Part shown: positions 20,661 to 32,130 of the stretch, piece after piece | How the letters are laid out: the number at the start of each line of letters is the position of its first letter | Position numbering within the stretch: position 1 is the first letter of the stretch | Origin: Bryoerythrophyllum caledonicum | Taxonomy: Eukaryota; Streptophyta; Bryopsida; Pottiales; Pottiaceae | Length of the DNA stretch: 64,000 nt | Direction: 5' to 3' | NCBI GenBank assembly: GCA_963971425.1 | Contig: OZ020519.1 | Coordinates: forward strand, 25,212,786 to 25,276,785 | Position numbers and translations under genes: made by a program | The notes under the pieces: model-generated | The model's input: only the letters and a program-made list of their open reading frames with translations | Told to the model about the DNA's origin: nothing | Databases searched by the model: none

Positions 20661-21242
20661 ATGAAACTAGCCTCATTGAGGTAATCAGGTTTTATCTATG
20701 AAAGAAAATGCTTGTGACACGGATCTCAATGTAGTAAAATTGAGAAACTTCTAGCTTTAGCTCTAGATCTAATTCAAGCCATCAAAATGATATTTTTGGA
20801 ATTTGAGTCCAACTAATGAAATGAAGCTAATGATGTCTTGTTTCCATACCATTTTGGAAATTTAAAAAATACGTAAAATTGAATAAGTTATTGTAATTTG
20901 AACTTGGACCTATACCCGTGGTTCTAATTTTAGCCAAACACGGAACTATCATTTACACCACAAGTTTTGGCACTATAATGTCCACCTTTGGTGAAATTTT
21001 CAGAATTTTTTAGCATAATTTGTATTTAATAAGAATTTTCTTCACTTTTTCTTCAGAAAATCACAATAAATTCAAATTTCCACCAAAAAATCTGTGATTT
21101 TTCTAACATAATTGAGACATATGATCTCATCTCTCAAATTTAAAAAAAAAATAATTCCTCTCATATTTGATGAGAAACTAGAGCGTATGGTTGATTGAAA
21201 ATTTAGATTGATGCCACGGTCATAGGCTCCGTCGTTTAAGGG
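20661..21242. other. No gene seen
   Basis: AT-rich sequence without long frames, recognisable repeats or RNA gene. Nothing to annotate. Confidence 0.5.
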
Positions 21243-22180
21243 TTAATTCTTACAGGACCAAGTGTCAAAAATGGGGTTTTTGAAAGTTCAGCCAGGTTCA
21301 TATGGTGTCAATTTCCAACATTCCACTTTGAAATTTTTAGTGTAGAAGGACATTACTAAGACCTCAGTGGGAGAACAATTTTTTCCTAAATCCGACATAT
21401 AATGAAAGTTATAGGCTTTTGAATTTCAAGTGGGGAAAGCGGGCATTTTGGGCACCTCCAAAAACTTTTGCTAGGATACTCTTTTGAATGTGAGATTTTC
21501 AATACTAGCAAGTAATATTTTTTTCCTTCATATTGTCAGAAAAAAGTTCTTGGCTCTAGTGGAAAATAACATATTAACCCAAGCCTAACATTTTCACACA
21601 TTGTTGGGCAAGGTACCAAAAAAACTTCTTCTTTTCCACATAAAACTTAGAGATCTTCATGTTTTTGACTTTTTTTTTTCCCACAACGATATGTAGTGTA
21701 AATCTTCTTATAAACCATTTGGATTATGAATCCAAAACATACTAATTTCACAAAAACTAAAAATGCAAATTGGCAATTTTTGAACCTCCACTCCTTGCAG
21801 AGTTGTTTTGAATATGCTACACCTCTCCTCTACCTCTAAAATTTGGTGTATGAGGAACTAACATCATGCTTAACACAATAGTAAAGGATTTACACCGTGT
21901 GTAGTACAAAAATTTGACACCAAGTGAAGTTAAAGTCTGTTGCTCCACTGAACGCAGGGAAGAAAATGAACCACTTGTTTGACTTTAGACGCTATAATCT
22001 TTCAATCCATGGGGTCAAACTTTATGAAATTTTGTGAGTATCTTACTGAATAAGTCGTACTTGAGATCCTACGGTCAAAACTAGAAATCAAAGTTTTTGT
22101 TTCCTTCTTTATTCATTGCACTAGAATCCAACTATTTTGAAGTGTTTTTGATGTGAACTGTCACGGTACCTTAGTGATGA
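21243..22180 (+). mobile_element. TTAA element of the 950-bp family, diverged
   Basis: Starts TTAATTCTTACAGGACCAAG and carries the usual order: GGTGTCAATTTCCAACATTC, GGGCACCTCCAAAAACTTTT, CATATTAACCCAAGCC, CGCAGGGAAGAAAATGAACC, CTTTCAATCCATGGGG. It fades near TCACGGTACCTTAGTGATG. The right TTAA is lost. Non-coding. Confidence 0.65.
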
Positions 22181-22316
22181 AGGGTGAATCAAGACAACTC
22201 CAGGAGCCGATTGGTGAACTTTGGATGCAGCTGAACGACCAACTGCCGAAGGGCAAAGAATGTATAGGGATCTTTGAACTGGGCATTGCCCACATGTACG
22301 TAGGCGCCCTGATGAG

Positions 22317-22830
22317 CCAACACCGAGTGTAGCCCTATCTGTTCTAAGAAGCTCCTCAGTCCGCTTGATGGCATCGAAAATCATCCCTCAAGGTTGTGTG
22401 CAGCTCTTCTACTCCTATTCTCTCAAAACAGAAATGATTTGTATGGATGCACTGTAGTCTTTATCTAATAACACCACAAATAAACCTACGTTCAAAAACA
22501 AAGTCCTAGAAACATACTGAACAAATAACCATCAGAACACCACAGCCACATTCTTTAACCCCATACATGCAGACAATGACACTGTCACCAGCAAGATAGA
22601 ATGTGAAAACAGCAACAACAAATCCAAAACCAAACCACACAATGACACGGGTGGCGTGACAAGAAAGTGATCAGTGTCAAATTACGAGCACCAAGTGTAG
22701 CACTATCAGTTCTAAGAAGCTCCACAGTCCGGTGAATGACATCAAAAAGCATTGACTGACTGCGGCTCTTCTTCTAGGCCTAATCTCTCCAAAAATGTTC
22801 TGTATGTATGAATGCACCGAAACCATGAAA
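22317..22830 (-). repeat. Direct repeat of about 125 bp, copies at 22317 and 22685
   Basis: Two copies share TCTAAGAAGCTCC, GTGTAGC, CAGTCCG and a downstream GATGCACTG / GAATGCACCG end. Read on the minus strand, both give a similar peptide (FDAIKRTEELLRTDRATLG and FDVIHRTVELLRTDSATLG), so they may be duplicated exon remnants. They could equally be duplicated 3' flanking sequence of RPS10. No protein family recognised. Confidence 0.4.
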
Positions 22831-22903
22831 GCCAGATCTCTATCTAACAAGTGAAAGAATGCTCTGGGACCTTGAACTGGTTTCACGCATTACCTGCGTC
22901 TAG

Positions 22904-24117
22904 TCATTCGGTCTGCTTCTGATCCACGACGCTTGCCTCCGTGACATGCGCCTTGACCCGGCTCATGTCCAAGCGCGTCTTGTAATGGAAGTTCACCTTG
23001 AGCTGCACGCCCAGCATGTTGTGGTTCTTGAGCTGGTTGTACTTCTCCCGCAGCTTGCCCACGTCCATATCCATGACCAGCAGCTGCTTGCGAGTCTTCA
23101 TCTCGAACTGGTCGCGCGCCTTCTTGTCCACGTGCGGCGACCGGTTGAACGTGAACAGGATGCGCGTGGTGGGGAGCCCCACCTTGCTCACATTCCTCAG
23201 CTTCCCCGGGTGGATCTTCTCGAAAGATTTCAGGACGATGGACATCTTGGCGGTGGCTCCGGAGCCCGTTGCCATCTCCTCAATGCCGTCAAGTGCATCC
23301 ACCTTGAAAAATCACAGCATCAAATGCCACAACTTCAACGGCAAGCCTGATTCAGCTGAGAAACTACGACAAAACCTATCAATCTGCTAATGCAGTTGCA
23401 ACCACGCTCCAAATTCCAGAGCACAAAATCCTGTGGTTAGAATTGCGCACATGTGGTTCTCAACTTTACATAACATCAATGACGAGTCTGATCCAGTAGA
23501 GCACCTGCAACAAAACCTATCAACTTTGGTCGAAATCCTAAATCTTTTCCAACCGGGCTCCAAATTCCAAGAAAGAATATCCAGCGGCTCTGAAACCTCA
23601 CATAACTTCTACGGCAAGCCTGATTCAGCTAAGAAACCACAACAAAACCTATCAAGACGATGCACTTTGGTCGAAACCCTAATCCTGTTTCAACCAGGCT
23701 CCATATTACACAGCACAAAATCGGTAAGGTGGTGAGATCTCCTTACCTGTGACTCCGGAACGCCGGCAGGCCGTCTCCCTACGCGAGCAGCTGCAATGTC
23801 AGTGTACATCGACCGCCTCGCATCTCCACACCCAGACGCACCCCCGACGTCTCGCAAATTCAGCAACGACTCCAAACTCGAGCTCAACGGCGCTGCCGCC
23901 TTCCCTTTCACCTGCATTCCCCACACAAATCTCGTCAGCAGCGCCAATCTAAACCTCCCCAACCTTGAAACCCTAAACCTCCAAAACCTTGAAATCCTCA
24001 ACCCTAAACCCAGATATTTAAACTCGAAATTCCAACATGAAATTTCACGAGCGCCACGACGAGCACCAGCAATTGAGGCAGCAACGGCGATCGCCGAAGC
24101 AGCGACCTAACAGCCAT
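22904..24117 (-). CDS. RPS10: Mitochondrial ribosomal protein S10, nuclear gene
   Basis: Exon 2 (22904-23302) encodes the conserved S10 core of plant mitochondrial type: [68 protein letters not shown]. Its acceptor is TTTTTCAAG at 23303. The best upstream exon ends at 23747 (donor GTAAGG) in the same phase and gives an Arg/Ser/Ala-rich leader ([30 protein letters not shown]). The start is not settled: an ATG at 23929-23927 lies in the leader frame, and a more mitochondrial-looking Met ([15 protein letters not shown], 24117) is in another frame unless a further short intron exists. Translation could also begin at [10 protein letters not shown] (23275). The intron (23303-23746) holds about three imperfect 130-bp repeats (GGCAAGCCTGATTCAGCT). 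The product joins the small subunit of the mitoribosome (S10/uS10). Confidence 0.8.
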
Positions 24118-24371
24118 TGAAGCCGCACCACGACACAAGCGTCCTCTGCGGCGAAGAAACGCGAACAAACGGCAACACAAACTTCGTAATTCACGTTTAA
24201 ATATCTGGAAAATGCATAGATATGTAAACGTGAATTATCTTTATCTGGAAAATTCACGTTTACATATTTGGATAGTAGCGTCTATGACCGGGAAAAGACG
24301 ATAGAGTGTTGTGTTTGGAGCAGCTTCGAACATGAATTTGTGAATTTGTCGTTGCACGAGAATTCACTGCC
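24118..24371. promoter_or_regulatory. Shared divergent promoter, RPS10 / TyrRS
   Basis: About 250 bp between the two head-to-head organellar-translation genes. It holds three copies of AATTCACGTTTAMATAT: 24188-24204 (plus), 24220-24236 (minus) and 24251-24267 (plus). The first two form an imperfect palindrome around AAAATGCATA. TATCTGGAAAA also recurs. No clear TATA box was singled out. The regulatory role is inferred from position and symmetry. Confidence 0.5.
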
Positions 24372-27300
24372 ATGGCGTCGGGGCATTGCCTGTCGCATTG
24401 CCTGGCGCACACCTGCGGCCCCGCGCTGCTGCTGCGGCGCTGGTCGCAGGCCTTAGCTACCCGGCCTCTGCAATGCTTCAGTACCAGAAGTGCGTTTTCC
24501 TTGCAACAAAGGAATGCTGCGTTCGTGCCGCGGCGGAGCGCAGTGACATGTTCTGCGTCTGCGCCGGCGACGGCGACGACGAGCGTGGGAGTCGCAGTGC
24601 AGGGCGTGACGCGGAACGTGGTGGACGTGTTGGAGGAGCGCGGGCTGATTGAGTCCGTGACGAGCGAGGAGCTGCGGCAGGCGTGCATGAAGCAGCGCCT
24701 CAAGGTGTACTGCGGGTTCGACCCCACTGCGGAGTCGCTGCACCTCGGCAACTTGCTCGGGATTATCGTCCTCTCCTGGTTCCAAAGGTGTGTGCTATGG
24801 CTCAATTCTGGATGTCGAGGTTGCGTTTGGTGGGGTAGTTGAATTGTGGTTCAAGAGATGTGGAATTCCTCACCGCAAGTCTCGGGAAGCCAAGTTGTGT
24901 GGAGAGTTTTAGGGTTTATGGCGCATTTCTGTGGGGTTAGCAGTATAATCGAGTTATTTGGAAAGTCTACTGATGTTTAAACAAGATACTCCTTCTATTT
25001 CCATTGTCAGTTGTAGTAAAATCAGCTTGAAATAGTTCTGATCAGTCTGAAATCAGCTCAAAGGAGAGAAAGGCGGGTGAAATTCATTCAAACTCGTTCT
25101 TCATTTTCAAACAGAGATGGATAAAGCTACTTTGAGTTGAGTTTAGAGACCACCAAGCTCTTCCATTCCCTTAATTGGAAGACCCCGAAGTTCTTCTTAT
25201 TTTTCACAGGGAGGAAAGAGTAGTCAAAAGAAGGGGTATCAGCATCGACATCCCTAAACTTCATGTGTAGCAATGTGTTCGGAGCTGAAACAAAGCTTTC
25301 GAGTTTAGGGCTCATGTCTGCGGTTACGAGTAAAACATGTCTCAAAGTTCACGGACTCGTTTGGAGATGATGTTGAAGGTTGTGCTGATTATGGACATGG
25401 GTTGAGGAGTTTGAGCATTGGATAATGGTCATGTTTGGGTGAACTCGTGCTGATTCTGTCGTGTAGGTGTGGCCATATCCCAGTTGCGTTGCTCGGAGGC
25501 GCCACTGCGCGAGTTGGAGACCCGTCCGGGAAGAGCAAAGAACGCCCTGTTCTTGACGACGAAACCATAGCCAGGAATTCAAATGGAATTGCCCAAATTC
25601 TCGCCAAAATATTGGAGGTATTACCGTTATTTCAGCCTCTAGCCAGAGTTCTCTGACCTCTTTTTAAGCCTAATATGCATGTTTGGCATGTGTATCGTAG
25701 TTGCATGAACAGTGTAGTTGGTCCCTTCTTGGTTTGGGAAGCTAACTTAGAACATCAAGGAAACTTATGAACAGTGAAGATTAGCTATTGGAGAACTTTA
25801 TGTTGCATTGGGTGTACTCCCTCACATAGCTGAGGCTTGTTTTAGCTTTGAAGATTATAGTACATATTTTAGCCACCTTCGAACCTCCAAAATTCTAACC
25901 TCTCTTTTCTCTTCTAGACAGACTCTATAGATAACTTAAATGCATCCTTAGGGTTTCGTGTAATGTATGGGATGCTGTGGCTTTTGGATGTTTAATGCTT
26001 GAACTGGTTGGCAGGTGCACTCAGATGCGGATACGAAAGCTGTAGTTCTTAATAATTACGACTGGTGGAAGGAATTTTCGCTGTTGGATTTCTTGAGGGA
26101 CGTTGGCAAGTATGCGAGAGTGGGTACGATGATGGCGAAGGAGAGTGTGAAGACACGGCTGAACTCGGAGGACGGCATGAGCTACACGGAGTTCACGTAT
26201 CAGTTGCTCCAGGGGTACGACTTTGTGCATCTCTTCAAGGTAAAAGCTTATCAGAAAATAGAGTTATTTGTTAAGTATTTAGTGAGATGACAGTTTCTTG
26301 TAAGCATTCCAATTGAAGGGCCACCAAGCTCTCCTATTGATCTAGTACTAGTCAGAGGGAGTAGCTCATCAATACTTCAAGTGACTTGAGAAGCAACTCT
26401 AACCTGTCAAGATGATGACTAATCTTCTCCGGTTTCTTGTACATTTTCTGCAGAAGGAGGGCGTCTCGGTCCAAATCGGAGGCAGCGACCAGTGGGGCAA
26501 CATCACAGCAGGCACCGACCTCGTCCGCCGCCTGCTCCAACAAGAGCAAGCCTACGGCCTCACCTTCCCGCTCCTGCTCAAGAGCGACGGCACCAAATTC
26601 GGCAAGTCCGAGTCCGGCGCCATCTGGCTGGCCCCCTCCGCCCTCTCCCCCTACAACTTCTACCAGCACCTCTTCGCCGTCCCAGACTCCGACGTGATCA
26701 AGTTCCTGAAGCGCCTGACCTTCATGGAGATGCCTGAGATCGAAGAGCTGGAGGCTTCTATGGGGCAGCCCGGGTATGCGCCAAACGCAGCGCAGAGGAG
26801 GCTGGCGGAGGAGGTGACCAGGTTCGTGCACGGCGAGCAGGGGCTGGCGGAGGCGGTGAAGGCGACGCAGGCGTTGGCGCCCGGCGCGGCGGCGGAGCTG
26901 GACGCTGTGGCGTTGGAGGCCATTGCGAAAGACGTGCCGTCGTGCCCTGTGGCGTATGAGAGTGTGGTGGGGTGCTCTTTGGTGGATGTGAGTGTTGGGA
27001 CTGGGCTGCTTCAGAGTAAAGCTGCGGCTCGGCGGCTGATTAAACAGGTATGTCTCTTGAGAGGATTATTGCCTCTGGAAAGATTGAGTTGTTTGTTGAG
27101 TTTTGGTAAGATACTTCCTCTTTGCTCACTCTGAATAGTTGTCAGACCAATAGGATCCTGGTGGTCTTCAGTTGTGATCCTTACAAGATTAGTCACCTCA
27201 CTGAATAGTGAGGTTTCATTCTTGACAGGTTAGAGTTACTTGTGAAGTCACCCGGAGTTTCAAAAAGATGCTCCCTCTTTTTACTACTCTTTCCTCACTC

Positions 27301-27727
27301 TAGATAGTTACTAGATCTATACAAGAGCTTGGTGGTGTTGAAACTCAAGTCGAAGTAGTTGCAGATGTCCTTGAGAGTAAAGAAAGAGTTTTCATGAGAT
27401 CAACCTTGATGAATATCAGCCGTCGTAAAATTGAGAACTATTTAGGGGTAATGAGTAAAGAGGGGGTATATAATTTAAACTTGGGGGGACTTAACGGATA
27501 ACTCTAGCGTACCAAACCTTTTTAGTGGATTTGTAATGCTGATCTGGGGTTCTAGAGAAATACTCAGTGGTGGTGTTTTGTGGTATTGGCAGGGTGGTCT
27601 TTATTTGAACAACAAGAAGGTGGAAGATGAAGCGAAGACCATGGTAGCTGAAGATCTTATAGATGAAAAGATTTTCCTACTCTCTGCAGGCAAGAAGAAC
27701 AGGCTTGTTGTGAGGGTGACAATATAG
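24372..27727 (+). CDS. Tyrosyl-tRNA synthetase, organellar, five exons
   Basis: Class I synthetase charging tRNA-Tyr, of the bacterial (TyrS) type used in plastids and mitochondria. Exons: 24372-24787, 25467-25617, 26015-26239, 26454-27047, 27593-27727, all with GT-AG borders that keep the frame. Exon 1 starts [20 protein letters not shown], an Arg/Ser/Ala-rich transit peptide of about 80 residues, and contains the HIGH-type motif ([11 protein letters not shown]). Then come [43 protein letters not shown] and the KMSKS-type signature [12 protein letters not shown]. The last exon encodes the S4 RNA-binding tail ([19 protein letters not shown]). Full length for the family, with no break. Introns 1, 3 and 4 carry members of a small foldback MITE family. 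Part of exon 1 is duplicated at 32001-32130. Confidence 0.93.
26260..26404. repeat. Intronic foldback MITE, intron 3 of TyrRS
   Basis: The left end AGAGTTATTTGTTAAGT is matched in inverted orientation by ACTTGAGAAGCAACTCT, with GATGACAG / CTCATC near the tips. A short, eroded member of the family best seen at 33632-33901. Confidence 0.45.
27233..27502. repeat. Intronic foldback MITE, intron 4 of TyrRS
   Basis: The left end AGTTACTTGTGAAGTCACCC runs into GGAGTTTCAAAAAGATGCTC; the right end AAACTTGGGGGGACTTAACG is its degenerate inverse. The middle contains AGAGCTTGGTGG and GAGATCAACC, shared with 33632-33901. A relative also begins at about 24953 in intron 1. Confidence 0.5.
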
Positions 27728-29649
27728 ATAAATTCTGAAGAGCTGCGTATTTATGTTTGTACCCACTCACAACCATTTGATCAGGAAGTTAAACGCTCTC
27801 TACTATTCCATTTTTGTTGATTCTTCAGATTGTAGAAGTCCTTGGGTCACTACTTAGTTTTCCTCAGGTGTTTTTAGACTCTTTGAGCTCAACTGGCGGC
27901 ATAAGAACATCCAATGAGACGAGTACCCAACTTTTGGTTGACCAGATGCCAGCGAGGTTTGTGACCTCAGCCGTGCTTTGTCACTAGAGTGCGCCAACAT
28001 CGTATTCGATCTCTGCAGTAGGCATGGAAATGCATTTTCATTTACACGTTCTTTGGATCCTTCTGTTGTGTAGTTTAGTTTTCCCTGTAATGGACCTAAA
28101 TTGTGGTCAGTTACGGTGCAATAACCAAGAGCATGACGGCTTTGCAGTCGGGGATCATCGCCGTAGATTAGTGGTGGAATTTGATTCTCTGACCGCAACA
28201 GCTGCACGAAGCAGACGTGGATTGAGCTTTGTGTAGAGGTTTAAGGCTTTGTTAACGTCTCATATCTAATCATTTCCTTGGGTGCAATCCAATATCACAG
28301 AGGTTGGTTGATTTCATGGATCCTGGAGCAGTTTCGGGTTGTTTTCAAGTAGCTTGAAGTAGTTTCTGTTGCTTCCATGGAGGTCGGAGTATTTTTGGGT
28401 GCTTTCGTGGAGCCGGCAGTAGTTTTGCTTTGGTATGAAGCCAGGCTTTACTGGCTGACTTGTCATGTTGTGAATCGTGTTCGCAGCATTTCTCAAATGT
28501 CCTGCTTGTTCCTTGTGGTCGGGAAACTACTGTGGTAACGTACTGCTACCTATATAGAAGTTCAATGATAATCCAAGCTGCTATCGATAAAACGTGACCT
28601 GCAAAACGTCATGAACAGAGGAGAGCTGAGATGCCGTGCCGATCCAGTTCCAGGCCTGGCTACCATGTGTCACTGATCAACAGGAATCCGTTCAGTCTGT
28701 CGCCAAGCGATTGTGTAATCGAGACAACGTCAACGTGAAGGCAGTTGTCACTTGCCACAAGTTCAAGGAAATAGTGTTGTTCAAGGAGTAGTTATTTCAA
28801 CTTGACGTAGATTCTCCTCAACCTCAATTGCATATTTTCCCGCAATTGAATGCCCTGCCCAAGGATGCTTCCTACCATCTGCACGGCGTCACTTCAAGCT
28901 CAAACTACTTCCATGCTTTTTAATTTAAAATGTAAATGAGGACAAGAACATGACCACAACAGAAAACAGATGCGGTGATCATGAAAGTGCATCAGCACGG
29001 TACAAAATCATTACTACTCTGCAGATAGAAGAAATACCTGTTGGCCCTTGAGACGCTCTAATTCCACTTCCAATCCCTCTAGATCAACCCCATCACTTGC
29101 AGGTCATGCCAAATTAATAAATGAAATGTAATAAGAAAGCGCTCATAGAAGCAAATAAAGCACAGAACTAAAATCAGTAGAGATGTTTGTAAAGTCACTC
29201 GAATTTTGAAGACAACCCCTCTTATCTCATAAAATTAACATCACCTCTGTATAGTTCTCAATTAAACTAGAATCAGCTCGAAGGAGAGAGAGGCGACAAA
29301 TATTCATCAGGGCTGATCTCTTTTCGCACTCTCAACGACGGCTTAACCTATTTTGACTTAAGATACCAACAAGCTCTTCCATTCTTAATAATTGAAAGAT
29401 AAGAGCACCACACTCTTTCTACTGAACTAATAAATATAAGGTGAAACAAAATAAATCAAAAGAGGGGTAGTCTCATTGATTTTACAACGAACTCTACAGT
29501 GTAAAAAAGCTTGCCCAGACTCGTCTCCAAAAGTAAGATCACCAGCTGTGATAGATAAATCAGCTGCTTGCTGCTCTGCTTCTCCAAGCTCAGTATCCTA
29601 GTATGCAATCAACAATTCCCAGACATAAACTGAGATGATCCTGACCTAC
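27728..29649. other. 3' flank of TyrRS; no gene assigned
   Basis: The first few hundred bases include the TyrRS 3' UTR. A 70-codon plus frame (28024-28236) with a hydrophobic start exists but has no support. 28310-28400 holds imperfect repeats of TTTTGGGTGCTTTCGTGGA type. Around 29170-29440 there is a partial intronic-type MITE (GTTTGTAAAGTCACTCGAAT, then GAAAGATAAGAGCACC). No RNA gene recognised. Confidence 0.4.
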
Positions 29650-29934
29650 TCTTGACCTGAAAAGAGCCTGGATTCAAGAGCCATTGTTCATATCCAACAG
29701 ATGAACTAAAAAAAACCACAGGTACATCCCCAATATGTATCAATATTATAAAGGAAAACCACTTGTCAATCTAGAGTTACTTGTAAAGTGAGGCAATAAT
29801 ACGATGAGTATTGACTTCTTTTCACATTTTTAAATGTTAAAAATCAACCCTAAAGAGCTCCTAATCAATAATCAGCTAGGATTATGTAAGACCATTTGAC
29901 CTACCTAAAAAGTGCTAAGCTCAATAAAATTCCT

Positions 29935-30878
29935 TTAACCCCTAAGGTACCAAGACAATTTTACACCAAAAACACTTCAAAATTAATGGATTCTAGTGCA
30001 ATGAATAACGAGGGTAACAAAAACTTTGATTTTTAGTTCAGACTGTAGGATCTCAATAAAGGCTTATTAAGTGATATACATGTACAAAATTTCATAAACT
30101 TTGACGGCACGGATTGAAAGATTACAGTGTTTGAAGTCAAGCAAATGGTTCATTTTCTTCCCTGCGTTTAGTGGATCAGCAGACTTTGACTTCAGTTGGT
30201 GTCAAAAAATTTCACTACACAAGGTCTAAATCTATTACCATCTTGTTGAGCATGATGTTAGCTCCTAACACACCAATTTTTAGAGGTAGAGACGGGGTGT
30301 AGCATATTCAAAACAAGTGTGCAAGGAGTGGAGGTTTAATTCACACATTAATTTTTTTTTAACTTAATATGTTTTCGATTGATAATCCGAATGGTTAATA
30401 AGAAGGTTTATATTACATATTGTTGTGGAAAAAATAAAAGTGAAAAATATAAAGATACCTAGGTTTTATGTGGAAAAGAAGAAGTTTTTTTGGTACCTTG
30501 CCCCACAATGAGTGACAATGTGTGAAAATGTTTGACTTGGATTGGTATGCTATTTTCCACTAAAGACAAAACTTTTTTTTGACAACATGAAGGGAAGTAA
30601 TACTACTTGCGAGTACTGAAAATCTCACTTTCAATAGAGTGTCCTATCAAAAGTTTTTGGAGGTGCCCGAGGTGCCCGCCCTCCCCATTTAAAATTCAAA
30701 ACCCTATAACTTTTTCATCAAATGTCCAATTTAGGAAAAAATTGTTTTCCCACTAAGATCTTGGTAATGTCTTTCAATAGTAAAAACTTCAAAGAAGAAT
30801 GTTGGAAATTGACACCATAGGAACTTGACCGAACTTTCAAAAAGCCCTTTTTTGGACACTTGGTCCTTTACGGGTTAA
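29935..30878 (-). mobile_element. TTAA element of the 950-bp family, in duplication copy A
   Basis: TTAA at 29935-29938 and 30875-30878 bracket CCCCTAAGGTACCAAG and CACTTGGTCCTTTACGGG. Copy B of the surrounding duplication has AATTCCT-CTAA-ATCATTCC at 35398-35401 instead, an unoccupied site with one substitution in the target. The insertion is therefore absent from copy B and likely postdates the duplication. Non-coding. Confidence 0.85.
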
Positions 30879-31390
30879 ATCATTCCTATCATCTGACCTT
30901 AAAACACATGCATGAACAGAGCTTCCAAAAACAGAGCATCGCATAAAAATCAGTGAAATATGACATAATGCAAAGAATTGTAATTCCAAATCATGCAGCA
31001 GAAACTATCCTTCTACTCCAAAACTCCACATCACAAATACAAGCTCCAGGGAACCAATGTCGGCACCTCAACAAAACTAGGGTAAGTCCGAATGGCTGCA
31101 ATGTGACCGAGAGGCTGCAAATTTCGCCATAGATCGGATAGTAAATTCAATGACATGCGAGAGATGGGAGCAAAACCAACACTGACTCACCGAGGAGGCG
31201 AAGAGCATGGAATGAACAGTGAGATAGAGGTCATTACAAAGTGTGCCCACCAGCAGATTAATGTGAAGAAATTATTCAGTTACTCGGATAGTTCAGTCAG
31301 ATAATTCAGTTACTCGGTAGCAATGCTGGAGTACAACTTTTACTCGGCCCTGACTAAACAATGAGTACTACTTTCGATTACTAATACAAC

Positions 31391-31804
31391 TTACTTGAAT
31401 CTTCGCATAGCCTTCAAATCAGCCTTGATATCTTCAATAGAAGCCTTCATGTCACCCATCTGGGTCTTCACAGTTGAGACATTCCATTCTATAACCTTAA
31501 TTTGTGCATTTTTCTTCAACTCTTCAGCCTGCTTCGTTGATTCTAGAGCCTGAATCTGCTCGAAGTGGTGGGCAATCCACAGATTGAAGCCCACCCCAGC
31601 TACACCAAAAGTGGTAAAGCCAACCCAGGGGAACCGGTGCTCTTTAGAAAAATGCTGCGAAGAAAAAAAAAGGGTTATCAAGAATCCTAAGAAAAATTGC
31701 CGGAAAAAAAGAGACAATCTCACCACGCTCACCTCATGAGTGAGGAACGGCGCCCCTTTGCTCACCACGGGGCGCGCGCGTCGGATGCAACTAAAGAAAA
31801 CCAT
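31391..31804 (-). CDS. Small membrane/coiled-coil protein, copy A
   Basis: I read two exons on the minus strand: 31733-31804 (MVFFSCIRRARPVVSKGAPF ending THE, donor GTGAGC) and 31391-31654 (acceptor TTTTCTTCGCAG), with a 78-nt intron, giving about 111 residues. There is one probable membrane helix (WVGFTTFGVAGVGFNLWIA) followed by a charged heptad-like tail (AEELKKNAQIK, VKTQMGDMKASIEDIKADLK). The basic N-terminus could be an organelle leader. Family unknown. A second copy at 35916-36303 keeps the same exon structure and an identical last 23 residues, which argues that this is a real gene. The intron could also be retained, since the frame stays open through it. Confidence 0.6.
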   Translation of the reverse strand: MVFFSCIRRARPVVSKGAPFLTHEVSVVRLSLFFRQFFLGFLITLFFSSQHFSKEHRFPWVGFTTFGVAGVGFNLWIAHHFEQIQALESTKQAEELKKNAQIKVIEWNVSTVKTQMGDMKASIEDIKADLKAMRRFK

Positions 31805-31920
31805 CGCCGAAAAAAAAGAGTAACCGAAGCCCTAATCCGCGAAACCCTAAAGCCAAGAACACGTCGAACACGCCGCACCAGACCTCTGCAAGAAAAAAAA
31901 TCAGCGAAAAACAGCCCCGT

Positions 31921-31998
31921 TGAAAAGAGCCTAGGTGAAAAGAGCCCCGGTGAAAAGAGTCCCGGTGAAAAAAACCGCGGTGAAAAGAGCCACGGTGA
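31921..31998 (+). repeat. 15-bp minisatellite, about five units
   Basis: Units of GTGAAAAGAGCCCCG with small changes (GGTGAAAAGAGTCCC, GGTGAAAAAAACCGC, GGTGAAAAGAGCCAC). It immediately precedes the copied TyrRS exon fragment. Its 15-bp period leaves a plus frame open with KRAPVKRVPVKK-type repeats, which I take as an artefact. Confidence 0.75.
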
Positions 31999-32000
31999 CC

Positions 32001-32130
32001 GCGGTGGACGTGTTGGAGGCGCGCAGGCTGATTGAGTCCGTGACGAGCGAGGAGCTGCGGCAGGCGTGCCTGAAGCAGCGCCTCAAGGTGGACTGCGGGT
32101 TCGACCCTACTACGGAGTCACTGCCTCTAG
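32001..32130 (+). pseudogene. Copied fragment of TyrRS exon 1
   Basis: Nearly identical to about 24612-24741 of the TyrRS gene. The translation gives [20 protein letters not shown] then CLKQRLKVDCGFDPTTESL. The HIGH region is altered (LPLGK instead of LHLGN) and the match stops there. Only part of one exon is present and no intron is included, so it is a non-functional fragment. It lies inside duplication copy A and is missing from copy B. Confidence 0.85.

Noticed and set aside
28024-28236. 70-codon frame with a hydrophobic, signal-like start
   Set aside because: Single short frame in the TyrRS 3' flank without a homologue, splice support or second copy.
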